In this document: in pieces, positions 8,605 to 17,438 of the stretch | Position numbering within the stretch: the first letter of the stretch is position 1 | How the letters are laid out: every line of letters starts with the position of its first letter | Source: Neorhizobium sp. SHOUNA12A | Lineage (GTDB): Bacteria > Pseudomonadota > Alphaproteobacteria > Rhizobiales > Rhizobiaceae | DNA: 64,000 bases | Reading direction: 5' to 3' | Assembly: GCF_023006505.1 (NCBI RefSeq) | Contig: NZ_JALBGV010000020.1 | Location: 1-64,000 of the forward strand | The notes under the pieces: model-generated | The model's input: only the letters and a program-made list of their open reading frames with translations | The model's database searches: none | What the model was told of the DNA's origin: nothing | Translations under genes and position numbers: made by a program

Positions 8605-9258
8605 ATGAATTGGAAACTCGCTATCACCGGCGTCGCGACACTCTGTCTTTTCGTGGGCGCCGGCACGCTTCTGTCGCCCGCCTCTGTCGCCCAGGACGCC
8701 AAGATCGACGCCAAGACGCTGAAGCCCGCCGCTTCCTTCCAGTCGATCGCCAACGAGCGGGAACGCTCCGTGGCGCTCTTCCAGGAGGCGGGCAAGGTCA
8801 TCCAGCACCCGCGCTGCGTCAACTGTCACCCGGCGACCGACCGGCCGCTGCAGGGCGTCAACATGCACCCGCACCAGCCGCCGGTCTTCCGCGGCGATGG
8901 CGGCATGGGCCTGCCCGGCATGCAGTGCACCACCTGCCACAGCGCGGAAAACACCCCGGTTGTCGGCCAGGCCGATACGATCAAGAGCATACCGGGCAAT
9001 CCCGCCTGGCATCTGGCGCCGATCGAGATGGCCTGGGTCGGCAAGTCGCTCGCCCAGATCTGCCAGCAGATCAAGGACCCGGCCCGCAACGGCGGCAAGA
9101 CCATGGATCAGATCGTCGAGCACATGGCGCATGACGAACTGGTCGGCTGGGGCTGGAAGCCGGGTGCAGGGCGCGAACCGGTGCCGGGCACGCAGGCCCA
9201 GTTCGGCGAGCTGATCAGCGCCTGGGTGAAGTCCGGAGCGGCCTGCCCGGCCTCCTGA
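8605..9258 (+). CDS. Di-haem c-type cytochrome subunit of the Mo-hydroxylase operon
   Basis: A 217-residue protein with an N-terminal hydrophobic signal (residues 5-29, ending SVAQ) and two CxxCH haem-attachment motifs, CVNCH at 71-75 and CTTCH at 108-112. The spacing is short and the sequence between is His/Pro-rich (NMHPHQPP). It is the third gene of the operon. I infer that it takes electrons from the IorAB-like enzyme in the periplasm and feeds them into the respiratory chain. It does not look like a classical alcohol-dehydrogenase cytochrome, which has three haems and is much longer. Similar proteins are sometimes annotated simply as isoquinoline 1-oxidoreductase subunit. Confidence 0.8.
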   Translation: MNWKLAITGVATLCLFVGAGTLLSPASVAQDAKIDAKTLKPAASFQSIANERERSVALFQEAGKVIQHPRCVNCHPATDRPLQGVNMHPHQPPVFRGDGGMGLPGMQCTTCHSAENTPVVGQADTIKSIPGNPAWHLAPIEMAWVGKSLAQICQQIKDPARNGGKTMDQIVEHMAHDELVGWGWKPGAGREPVPGTQAQFGELISAWVKSGAACPAS

Positions 9259-9451
9259 GAATGAAGCGGCCGCCGGTTCCGGCCGGAACCGGCGGTTTGC
9301 AAGGGCTTTGACGGGATCGCAATTTTTCTTGGCGCCAATCGTCATTTCCCTGTTGCATTTGAAAAAGGACTGGGCCATATAGCGCCCGTCGCCGGCAACG
9401 AGCCACGACGCCACGGTCAAGCTTTACTACCACGGACCGATGGATTGATGA

Positions 9452-9526
9452 GCGGGTGTAGCTCAGTGGTAGAGCACAACCTTGCCAAGGTTGGGGTCGA
9501 GGGTTCGAATCCCTTCGCCCGCTCCA
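9452..9526 (+). tRNA. tRNA-Gly (anticodon GCC)
   Basis: A full cloverleaf is visible. The acceptor stem is GCGGGTG paired with CGCCCGC, the D-arm is GCTC...GAGC, the anticodon stem CAACC/GGTTG carries the loop TTGCCAA (anticodon GCC), the T-arm contains GGTTCGAATCC, and the discriminator T is followed by an encoded CCA. It stands alone, about 190 nt after the cytochrome gene and 230 nt before the histidine kinase. No integrase or direct repeat of its 3' end is seen nearby. Confidence 0.97.
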
Positions 9527-9754
9527 AATTCCCCTTTTTTGAGACTATACTCTACCAGCCCGGCCACAGGGTCGAGACGCTCGACAGCGTCGCCCCGTTC
9601 GCAAATGCAAAGCGGGCGCTTCCCCTCCATTACCCTTTCCCCATGAATTTAATGATTCTCGCATGTTCACCGAATGCGCGAGATGGCATATTGGCTGCAA
9701 CCGCCCATGCGATATCGCACCAGCGATTCGGCGGTTGAATGGAGATGTGCCGTC

Positions 9755-11560
9755 ATGGAATCTCGCCCACACCACCAGAAACTGAGCCAGAAAACCGCCG
9801 TTGAAACCATGCAACGGCTCGAGGGCATCGTCGCCTCTGCCATGGACGGGATCATCACCATCGATGACGAGCAACGGGTCATCCTGTTCAATCCGGCCGC
9901 CGAGCGCATGTTCGGCCTGCCGGCCAACGAGGCACTTGGTCAGCACATCTCCCGTTTCATGCCGGAACGCCATCGCCCGACCCATGCGGCACATATTCAT
10001 CGTTTCACCGAAACCGGCGTGACCACCCGCCAGATGGGATCGCTCGGTGCGATCAGCGGTCTGCGCGCCGACGGCGAGGAATTTCCGATCGAGGCGTCGA
10101 TCTCGCAGGTCGAGATCGGCGGCGAGCGCCTGGCCACCGTTATCCTGCGCGACATCACCGAGCGAAAGGCCGCCGAGGATGCTCTGCTGGAAAGCCGGCG
10201 GCGCATGGAGGGGATTGTGGAATCGGCGATGGACGCGCTGATCACCGTCGACGGGGGTCAGCGGATCGTGCTGTTCAACCCGGCCGCCGAGCGCATGTTC
10301 GGCGTCGCCGGCAAAGATGCGATCGGCTCACCGATCGAACGTTTCATCCCCGAACGGTTTCGGCATGGACATGGCGAACATATCCGCCTCTTCAAGGAGA
10401 CCGGCGTTACCAACCGCCGGATGGGCGCATTGGGGGCGATCAGCGGCCTGCGCGCCAATGGCGAGGAATTCCCCGTCGAGGCGTCGATTTCGCAGGTCCA
10501 GATTGGCGATGGAAAGCTGGCAACGGTCATCTTGCGCGACATTACCGAACGCAAGGCCAACGAGGATTCCCGCCAGCTATTGGCCCGCGAGGTCGATCAC
10601 CGGGCCAAGAACGCCCTGGCTGTGGTGCAGGCCCTGGTCTCCCTGACCCGTGCCGAAACCAAGGAGGCTTTCATCGTTGCAGTTCGGGGCCGCGTTTCCG
10701 CGCTGAGCCGCGCCCATTCGTTGCTCGCCCAGAACCGGTGGGAGGGCGGAGATCTCGCAGCGGTCCTCACCGAGGAAACCCGGGCCTATCAAAGCGTCAG
10801 CCAGTTGATGATCGGCGGGCCTTCAGTCACACTCACCCCCAATACCGTGCAGCCGGTCAGCCTCCTCATTCACGAGCTTGCCACCAACGCCGTCAAATAC
10901 GGGGCATTGTCGGTCGCAGAAGGCCGGGTCGATGTCTCCTGGCGCATCCTGCCGTCTTTCGAACTGGAGCTTCGCTGGACCGAGACCGGCGGCCCGGCGG
11001 TGCAGAAGCCGGAATCCAGGGGCTTCGGCTCGACCTTGGTAATGGAAGTCGCCACCCGTCAATTAGCGGGCGAACTCGACATCAGCTGGCCGCCAACCGG
11101 TATGTGCCTGGTCGCGACGCTGCCCCGATCCGTCTATCGGCCCGACATTTCGGCCGGCTCGGTTCCCGGCGAGGGGGTCGCGCTCAAGGCGTCGGAGGCC
11201 GGCTCGGCGGGGCGGATACTTGTCGTGGAGGACGAGACCCTTATCGCCATGGAGCTCTGCAGCGAACTTGAGTCGCGCGGCTGGGAAGTCGTCGGGCCGG
11301 CCACAACTACCGATGAAGCCATGCGCCTGATCGGTGGCTCGCAACTTCCCGACGTCGCCGTCCTCGATGTCAACCTCGGGGGAAACCCCGTCTATCCGTT
11401 CGCGGAATGGCTGCAGACCCATGGCGTGCCCTTCCTGTTCTGCACCGGATACGAGCAGCTCGACGATCACCACGGCTTCAAAAACCGGACGACCATCCGA
11501 AAACCAGTGAACATGACGCTGCTGGAAGGTGAACTGCGCCGCATCCGTCAACCGACGTGA
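9755..11560 (+). CDS. Hybrid HWE-family histidine kinase, PAS-PAS-HWE-REC
   Basis: A soluble 601-residue sensor kinase. Two PAS domains (about residues 20-140 and 143-262) are about 70% identical to each other over some 119 aligned residues by hand count, indicating a recent internal duplication. The HWE kinase core follows: H-box EVDHRAKNALAVVQ (His near 281), N-box HELATNAVKYGAL near 372, and WTETGGP, which supplies the W-x-E of the family name. A C-terminal receiver starts at ILVVEDETLIAMEL (about 487) with its phospho-acceptor Asp in VLDVNL near 537. There are no membrane segments. I chose the ATG at 9755, preceded by TGGAGA, over an upstream in-frame ATG. The signal may be light, redox or general stress, as for other HWE kinases; no partner gene is adjacent. 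Confidence 0.9.
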   Translation: MESRPHHQKLSQKTAVETMQRLEGIVASAMDGIITIDDEQRVILFNPAAERMFGLPANEALGQHISRFMPERHRPTHAAHIHRFTETGVTTRQMGSLGAISGLRADGEEFPIEASISQVEIGGERLATVILRDITERKAAEDALLESRRRMEGIVESAMDALITVDGGQRIVLFNPAAERMFGVAGKDAIGSPIERFIPERFRHGHGEHIRLFKETGVTNRRMGALGAISGLRANGEEFPVEASISQVQIGDGKLATVILRDITERKANEDSRQLLAREVDHRAKNALAVVQALVSLTRAETKEAFIVAVRGRVSALSRAHSLLAQNRWEGGDLAAVLTEETRAYQSVSQLMIGGPSVTLTPNTVQPVSLLIHELATNAVKYGALSVAEGRVDVSWRILPSFELELRWTETGGPAVQKPESRGFGSTLVMEVATRQLAGELDISWPPTGMCLVATLPRSVYRPDISAGSVPGEGVALKASEAGSAGRILVVEDETLIAMELCSELESRGWEVVGPATTTDEAMRLIGGSQLPDVAVLDVNLGGNPVYPFAEWLQTHGVPFLFCTGYEQLDDHHGFKNRTTIRKPVNMTLLEGELRRIRQPT

Positions 11561-11567
11561 CCGGAAA

Positions 11568-11598
11568 ACGCCGCCGGCTTTTGGGTCAGCGGCGGCGT
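11568..11598. terminator. Inverted repeat between convergent kinase and chemoreceptor genes
   Basis: Arms ACGCCGCC and GGCGGCGT are separated by about 15 nt in the 55-bp gap between two convergent genes. Position suggests a two-way terminator, but the loop is long and no clear T-run follows on either strand. Confidence 0.35.
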
Positions 11599-11615
11599 CA
11601 ACTCGGAAAGCCCGA

Positions 11616-13742
11616 TCAGGCCGCACGCGAGCGATAACCGCCGGAAGCATAGGTCTGGGAGGGTGCGCCGCCATTCGTCTTGAAGCGCGCCATCATGTCG
11701 GCGAGGCTGTCGGTTTCCTGCGTCAGGCTCTGGGCAGCGGCGGTGGTTTCTTCCACCATCGCGGCGTTCTGCTGGGTCACCTTGTCCATCTGGTCGGCGG
11801 AGGCCGCCACTTCGCGCAGGCTCATCGCCTGTTCGCTGGTGCTCGAGCTGATCGTGTTGACGAAGGTGCTCATCTGCGCGACTTCGCCGACGATGTCGTC
11901 GAGCGATTTGCCGGAAGCGGTGACGAGCTCGACGCCCTGCTTGACCTGCGCGGACGATGTCGAGATCAGCGTCTTGATCTCCTTGGCGGCATCGGCCGAA
12001 CGCTGGGCGAGCCCGCGGACTTCCTGGGCGACGACTGCGAACCCGCGACCGGCCTCGCCGGCGCGGGCGGCTTCGACCCCTGCGTTGAGGGCGAGAAGGT
12101 TGGTCTGGAAGGCGATGTCGTCGATCACGCCGATGATCCGGCTGATCTGCTCGGCCGAGCCTTCGATGGCAGCCATGGCGGCGACCGCACTGGCGACGAT
12201 CTCGCCGCCGCGCTGGGCCTTCTGCTGCGCAAGCGATGCGACACCCTGGGCGCGGCTTGCGCCGCTGGCGCTGTCGTTGACAGCCGAGGTCACCTGGCCG
12301 AGAGCGGCAACCGTCTCTTCAAGGCTTGCGGCCTGCTGTTCCGTGCGCTTGGCGAGGTCGTTGGAGGCGATCGAGATTTCCTGCAGACCCGCGCGGATCG
12401 TGCCGACGGCTCCGACGACCGAGCCGATCGCCTCCTCGAGATTGCCGACCGAACTGTTGAACTTGGCGCGGATCGGCTCGAATTCTTCGGCGACGGCACC
12501 GTCCATGCGGACCGTCAGATCGCCGCCGGCAAGCCGGTTGAAGCCCTCCTCGATCGCATGGACGAAAGCGCGCAGATCCTCGCCCTTGGCACTGTCGATC
12601 GCCGACTGGCGCTGGCGCTGATGTTCCTGCGCCTCGCGGGCCTCAGATGCCTGCTGCTCCAGCCGGACATTCTCCTCGGCGGATGCCTTGAAGACCTGGA
12701 CGGCACGCGCCATGGCGCCGATCTCGTCCTGGCGCTCCTGGCCTTCCACCTTGGCGCCGAGATCGCCGCCGGCAAGCTTCGTCATTGTCACGGTCAAGCG
12801 ACGGACCGTGCCTCCGAGCGAGCGGGCAAAGATCAGGAAGCCGATTAGCGACAGGATCGAAACGATGACGGTGCCGAGTGCGGTCATCCACAGCGCCGTC
12901 TCGCTGGCCGTGACCAGCGGCGTGATATCAGAGGCGATTTCGAGAACGCCGACCTTCGTTCCCGAGAAGTCGAGGAGCGGCACGGCCTCGACGGCATAAT
13001 GCTTGCCGCCGATATCCGCATAACGCCGCACGGAACCCTTATCATAGGCCTCCTGAAGCTCGGCGCCGCTCAGGATCGGATTGCCGCCATAGGTGGACGC
13101 CTGCTTGTCGAACTTGTCGGCGCCCTTGGTGTAGAGCGTGACATAAGCGTTCGCTTTCTTGGTCAGACGGGAGAAATAGGCATCGACGAGCTTCAGCCCG
13201 ACATCCACCACGCCGACGACCTTGCCGTCCGTGACGACCGGGGCGGTTGCAAACAGGCTGACGGCGGTGCGGCCGGTCTCGATGCCAACCACCAGTTTCT
13301 TGTCGCTCAGCGAAGTCGCCACCATCTTGCGGCGCGCCTTGATATTGTCGCCGAAGACATCCGGATCATGCACGCGGGCAATCGCATCGGCCGCTGCGGA
13401 GCTGAAGGTGATCATTTCAAGCCCGCTCGCGTCCTTGATGCTCTTCAGACTGGCGAAGCGGGAGAGCAGGCTCTGCCGATCGTTGGCGAGAATGAGCGGG
13501 GAGGTTTCCGGCAGGGAAGCGATCGTCAGCGCCAGCGCGGAGGCGGCACGCCCCTGGGCGGCCATATCGTCCTGGATGACCGCGAGATCGCTATCAAGCT
13601 CCGTCTGCAGCGCCTGCTCGGTCATGCTCGACTGGCGCTCCCATGCAAGCCAGCCGATTACCACGCTCGCGAAAAGCACCGCTGCAAAACCGAAGAAGGT
13701 AAGCCGTCTCGACAATGGCTTCCTGATGCTGATCTCGTTCAT
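11616..13742 (-). CDS. Methyl-accepting chemotaxis protein with periplasmic Cache-type sensor
   Basis: A 708-residue transmembrane chemoreceptor. Layout: first membrane helix at about 15-33, a periplasmic single-Cache-like ligand domain of about 250 residues, a second helix at about 286-306, one or two HAMP units up to about 430, then the cytoplasmic signalling coiled coil with the hairpin-tip motif [17 protein letters not shown]. The C terminus (GGYRSRAA) has no CheR/CheB-tethering pentapeptide. The start at MNEISIRK was chosen because a basic stretch and the first helix follow directly. There are no che genes nearby. The ligand is unknown; Cache domains usually bind small organic acids or amino acids. 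Confidence 0.93.
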   Translation of the reverse strand: MNEISIRKPLSRRLTFFGFAAVLFASVVIGWLAWERQSSMTEQALQTELDSDLAVIQDDMAAQGRAASALALTIASLPETSPLILANDRQSLLSRFASLKSIKDASGLEMITFSSAAADAIARVHDPDVFGDNIKARRKMVATSLSDKKLVVGIETGRTAVSLFATAPVVTDGKVVGVVDVGLKLVDAYFSRLTKKANAYVTLYTKGADKFDKQASTYGGNPILSGAELQEAYDKGSVRRYADIGGKHYAVEAVPLLDFSGTKVGVLEIASDITPLVTASETALWMTALGTVIVSILSLIGFLIFARSLGGTVRRLTVTMTKLAGGDLGAKVEGQERQDEIGAMARAVQVFKASAEENVRLEQQASEAREAQEHQRQRQSAIDSAKGEDLRAFVHAIEEGFNRLAGGDLTVRMDGAVAEEFEPIRAKFNSSVGNLEEAIGSVVGAVGTIRAGLQEISIASNDLAKRTEQQAASLEETVAALGQVTSAVNDSASGASRAQGVASLAQQKAQRGGEIVASAVAAMAAIEGSAEQISRIIGVIDDIAFQTNLLALNAGVEAARAGEAGRGFAVVAQEVRGLAQRSADAAKEIKTLISTSSAQVKQGVELVTASGKSLDDIVGEVAQMSTFVNTISSSTSEQAMSLREVAASADQMDKVTQQNAAMVEETTAAAQSLTQETDSLADMMARFKTNGGAPSQTYASGGYRSRAA

Positions 13743-14031
13743 ATGTCCCTCGAAATTGCGCCCTGCAAAAGCAGAGGGCAGCCGCCCGGCGGGCGGCAAT
13801 GCCAATCCTGAAGAAAACTATGTCGAAATCGGTTGAAATTTAACTAATGTCAAAATCCCATTGCGTTCCACAATGTAAAACGAGAAGCAATAACTTTGCT
13901 TCGGCGTGCGCCGCGGTAGAGTTACAACTGGACTCACCGATTTTACATGGAGACCGAAGCAAGCCCGTCTGAACGCCGGGAATTATTTTGACATGGAGGC
14001 GCGAGCTGGGCTCCGGCGCCGCCCACTGTCG

Positions 14032-15054
14032 TCATTGCTTTGAAAAAACATAGTCCGTTTCCTGCAGCAGGACCTCGCCCGGCCGCAGCACCGCATTCGG
14101 GAAGTTGGCGTGGTTGATGGCATCCGGCCAGACCTGGGTTTCCAGGCAGAACCCGGCAAAAGCCCCATAGCGGCGGCCATCGAGGCCCGGCACCGGGATC
14201 TGCGACAGCTTGAAAGCGGCATAAAGCTGCACGCCGGGCTCGGTGGTGCGAACTTCCAGCGACACGCCGGAATGGATGCTGCGCGCCAAAGCCACCGCAC
14301 GCTTGGCCGTTCGCTCCGGCGACAGGCAGAAGTTATGATCGAACAGGACCTGAGCCTCGCCGTCGAACCGCTTCATCGGCCCCATATCGCGCAGGTCAAA
14401 AGGCGTGCCCGCGACGGGCATCAATTCGCCGGTCGGCACCTGATTGTCGTCAAAGACGAGCACATGGTCGGCTGCGATCATGATGTCATGGCCGAGCGCA
14501 TCCTCGTGGCCGTCGAGGTTGAAATAGGTATGCTGGCAGATATTGGCGAGCGTCGGCTGATCCGTGGTGGATTGGTAGACGACGGAAAGAACGCCGTCAT
14601 TCTTGAGTTGGTAGGTTGCCGTGATCGTGCAGTTTCCCGGATAACCGGCACGGCCGTCGGGATCGGTGATCCGCAGCACCACCTTGTCGGCAGTATGCTC
14701 GACGATCGTCCAATTGCTGCGGCCGATGCCGTCCGAGCCGCCATGGAGGTGGGTGACGCCCCGTTCGTTCAGTTCCAGCTGATATTGCTTCCCATCCAGC
14801 GTGAAACGGCCACCGCCGATACGGTTGGACGAACGGCCGGGCGTCGCGCCGAAATATGGGGAATGGTTCAGGTAATCCTCAAACCGCTCGAAACCGAGCA
14901 CGAGCGGCGGCTGATGACCGTCGAGCCTGAGGTCCTGGATCACCGCACCCCAGGTGATGACGTTAGCGGTGAGTCCGCCGCCGGAGATCCGGACACGATA
15001 GACGGTTTCGCCCTTTTCCGTGGTGCCGAAAACTTCGAAATTCTGGTCCGCCAT
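14032..15054 (-). CDS. galM: Aldose 1-epimerase (GalM)
   Basis: A mutarotase that interconverts alpha and beta anomers of aldoses such as galactose and glucose in the cytoplasm. It has 340 residues, the usual length. Visible family blocks are NRIGGGRFTLDGK near the N terminus, the catalytic-His region QHTYFNLDGH in the middle, and FCLETQVWPDAINH containing the catalytic Glu near the C terminus. The start at MADQNFEV is preceded by a strong GGTGGAGGAG ribosome-binding site; the frame upstream lies inside the VWA gene and is not GalM-like. No sugar-catabolic genes are adjacent. Confidence 0.95.
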   Translation of the reverse strand: MADQNFEVFGTTEKGETVYRVRISGGGLTANVITWGAVIQDLRLDGHQPPLVLGFERFEDYLNHSPYFGATPGRSSNRIGGGRFTLDGKQYQLELNERGVTHLHGGSDGIGRSNWTIVEHTADKVVLRITDPDGRAGYPGNCTITATYQLKNDGVLSVVYQSTTDQPTLANICQHTYFNLDGHEDALGHDIMIAADHVLVFDDNQVPTGELMPVAGTPFDLRDMGPMKRFDGEAQVLFDHNFCLSPERTAKRAVALARSIHSGVSLEVRTTEPGVQLYAAFKLSQIPVPGLDGRRYGAFAGFCLETQVWPDAINHANFPNAVLRPGEVLLQETDYVFSKQ

Positions 15055-15137
15055 GAGATTGCTCCTCCACCGATATGTTTGCGGCAACCTGCGCGATTTG
15101 GCGGCGGCCCGCAACGTCGCGGAGAAGAAAAAAGGCT

Positions 15138-16316
15138 CTATCGCGTGAGCGCGCGCGTCGCCTGTTCCAATCCACCGAGCGTCAGCGGGAACATGCGCTC
15201 GGTCATCAGTTGCCGCATGACGCCGATCGAGGTCGTATGGCTCCAATGATCCTGCGGCACCGGATTGAGCCAGACGCAGCGGCGGAAATGCTCGGTGACG
15301 CGCCTCATCCAGGACTCGCCGGGCTCCTGGTTCCAGTGCTCCACCGAACCGCCCGCATGGGTGATCTCGTAGGGGCTCATCGACGCATCGCCGACGAAGA
15401 TCACCTTGTAGTCGGCGCCATAGCTGCGGATCAGATCGAGCGTCGGCGTCCGCTCCGACCGGCCGTTTTCCTTCCACACGCCTTCATAGAGGCAGTTGTG
15501 GAAGTAGAAATGCTCCATATGCTTGAACTCGGCGCGGGCGGCCGAGAACAGTTCTTCGACCACCCGGATATGGTCGTCCATCGAGCCTCCGACATCGAAG
15601 AACATCAGCAGCTTCACCGCGTTGCGCCGTTCCGGCCGGGTCTGGACGTCGAGATAACCGTGCTCGGCAGTAGAGCGGATCGTGCCCGGCAGATCGAACT
15701 CCTCGACCGCCCCTTCCCGCACCCAGCGGCGCAGCCGCTTCAGAGCCAGCTTGATGTTGCGGGTGCCGAGCTCAACCTTGTCGTCGAAATCGGCAAACTC
15801 CCGCTTGTCCCACACTTTTACCGCCCGGCGGTGGCGGGACTGGTCCTGGCCGATCCGCACGCCTTCCGGATTATAGCCATAAGCGCCGAAAGGTGACGTG
15901 CCGCCGGTGCCGATCCATTTCGAGCCGCCCTGATGCCGACCCTTCTGCTCCTCGAGCCGCTGGCGCAGGGTCTCCATCAGCTTCTCGAACCCGCCGAGCG
16001 ACTCGACGAGCTTCTTCTCTTCGTCGGTCAGATGCTTTTCGGTGAGCTTGCGCAGCCATTCTTCAGGGATGCTGGCGACATCCACGCCAGGCTCTCCGGA
16101 GACCATTTCCAGCCCGCGGAAATAGGACGAAAAGACCCGGTCGAACTTGTCGATATGCCGCTCGTCCTTCACCAGCGCCGTGCGGGCGAGGAAATAGAAG
16201 GCCTCCACATCGAAATCCGCGATCCCTTCTTCCACCCCTTCCAGAAGGTCGAGGAATTCCCGGAGTGTTACCGGGATCTTCGCTTCTTTGAGGTGAAGGA
16301 AGAAGGGAATGAACAT
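15138..16316 (-). CDS. VWA-domain CoxE-like protein (partner of MoxR ATPase)
   Basis: A cytoplasmic 392-residue protein of the CoxE/COG3825 type. The middle has a basic stretch and a Gly/Ser-rich segment (about residues 130-160). The C-terminal von Willebrand A domain begins LLMFFDVGGSMDDHI, where the metal-site motif is DxGxS instead of the usual DxSxS. Such proteins act with MoxR-type AAA+ ATPases as chaperone-like pairs that insert cofactors or remodel targets. The MoxR gene lies at 17439-18278 on the same strand but is separated by metA. The start is only 12 nt after the metA stop, so it is probably read from the SAM-II-controlled metA message. The client is unknown. Confidence 0.88.
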   Translation of the reverse strand: MFIPFFLHLKEAKIPVTLREFLDLLEGVEEGIADFDVEAFYFLARTALVKDERHIDKFDRVFSSYFRGLEMVSGEPGVDVASIPEEWLRKLTEKHLTDEEKKLVESLGGFEKLMETLRQRLEEQKGRHQGGSKWIGTGGTSPFGAYGYNPEGVRIGQDQSRHRRAVKVWDKREFADFDDKVELGTRNIKLALKRLRRWVREGAVEEFDLPGTIRSTAEHGYLDVQTRPERRNAVKLLMFFDVGGSMDDHIRVVEELFSAARAEFKHMEHFYFHNCLYEGVWKENGRSERTPTLDLIRSYGADYKVIFVGDASMSPYEITHAGGSVEHWNQEPGESWMRRVTEHFRRCVWLNPVPQDHWSHTTSIGVMRQLMTERMFPLTLGGLEQATRALTR

Positions 16317-16328
16317 CGCGTCGAAAAC

Positions 16329-17249
16329 CTACTCAGTACCGATCTTCTCCGGATCATAGGGGGTGGTCTGGTAGATCTCGTTGATCCAGTTGCCGAACAG
16401 AAGATGTGCATGGCTGCGCCAACGGTTCAAGGGCGTCAGCGTGTCGTCGTTATGCGGGAAGTAGTTATGCGGCATCCTGATCGGTACGCCGGCATTGACG
16501 TCCCGGAAATACTCGTCAGCCAGCGAGGTGGAGTCGTATTCCACATGGTTGAACATATAGAGCCGCTTGCCGGCCTTCTCGTGCACCAGGCAGATACCCA
16601 TTTCCTCGGATTCCATCAGGATTTCGAGGTTGGAGTTCTTCTCGATGTCGGCGCGGCGGACTTCCGTCCAGCGCGACACGGGAACTTGAAAATCGTCCGA
16701 AAATCCGTTGAGATAGATCGAGGACGGCACGAGATTGCGGTGGCGATAGACGCCGAACGCCTTTTCCTTGAGCTCGTATTTCGGCACGCCATGGAAATGA
16801 TAGATCGCCGCCATCGCGCCCCAGCACACATTCATGGTCGAATGCACGTTGGTCGCGGTCCAGTCGAGGATTTGCCTCATCTCGTCCCAATAGGTGACGT
16901 CCTCGAAAGGAAGCGTCTCGATCGGCGCACCGGTGATGATGAAACCGTCGAACTTGCGGTGCTTCACCTCTTCCCAGGTCTCGTAGAAGGAAAGAAGATG
17001 ATCCTCCGACGTGTTCTTTGCCTTGTGGCCGCCGACGCGGATCAGCGAGAATTCGACCTGCAGCGGCGAGGCGCCGACGAGGCGCGCCATCTGCAGCTCG
17101 GTTTTGATCTTGTTCGGCATGAGGTTGAGCAGCCCGATCTGCAGCGGACGAATGTCCTGCCGCACCGCCATGGTTTCGGTCATCACCCGGACGCCCTCGG
17201 AAACGAGGGTGCTATATGCGGGCAGCGTATCGGGAATCTTGATCGGCAT
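16329..17249 (-). CDS. metA: MetA homoserine O-acyltransferase, predicted acetyl-CoA-specific
   Basis: This enzyme acylates homoserine in the first committed step of methionine synthesis. At 306 residues it is full length. The catalytic residues align without gaps to the numbered family: Cys142 ([10 protein letters not shown]), His235 and Glu237 (FNHVEYDS). Residue 111 is Glu ([12 protein letters not shown]). In the published work on Bacillus cereus MetA, Glu at 111 gives acetyl-CoA use and Gly gives succinyl-CoA use, so this is predicted to be a homoserine O-acetyltransferase despite the usual succinyltransferase label. A SAM-II riboswitch lies in the leader. The VWA gene follows 12 nt downstream. 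Confidence 0.95.
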   Translation of the reverse strand: MPIKIPDTLPAYSTLVSEGVRVMTETMAVRQDIRPLQIGLLNLMPNKIKTELQMARLVGASPLQVEFSLIRVGGHKAKNTSEDHLLSFYETWEEVKHRKFDGFIITGAPIETLPFEDVTYWDEMRQILDWTATNVHSTMNVCWGAMAAIYHFHGVPKYELKEKAFGVYRHRNLVPSSIYLNGFSDDFQVPVSRWTEVRRADIEKNSNLEILMESEEMGICLVHEKAGKRLYMFNHVEYDSTSLADEYFRDVNAGVPIRMPHNYFPHNDDTLTPLNRWRSHAHLLFGNWINEIYQTTPYDPEKIGTE

Positions 17250-17325
17250 GTCTCAACCCAGCAAAAATAAAACCGGCGGCAAAATAAATCGCGACCGGTC
17301 CGTGGGAAGACATCTTCTCGCGGCC

Positions 17326-17376
17326 CTTTAGCGACTTTTTTAACGTGGCTGCAAGCCGGCCGGCCAAATCACCACG
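17326..17376 (-). promoter_or_regulatory. SAM-II riboswitch upstream of metA
   Basis: Read on the minus strand, the leader contains the conserved SAM-II elements in order: CGTGGTGATTTGGCCG, CGGCTTGCAGCCACG, then TTAAA and AAGTCGCTAAAG. The CGTGG and CCACG blocks form the main stem, and the 3' GTCGCTAAAG strand makes the pseudoknot. These bases match the alphaproteobacterial metA consensus almost exactly. Binding S-adenosylmethionine shuts off expression. The aptamer ends about 77 nt before the metA ATG. The downstream VWA gene is probably under the same control. Confidence 0.96.
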
Positions 17377-17438
17377 AATTCTCGAGAGTTCAAATACGCC
17401 TTGCTACGACCGTCGTCAATGGGAGCATAATCTTCCGC

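Noticed and set aside
9452..9526. tRNA-Gly as an attachment site for a genomic island
   Set aside because: No integrase, no repeated tRNA 3' end and no composition change in the flanking genes.
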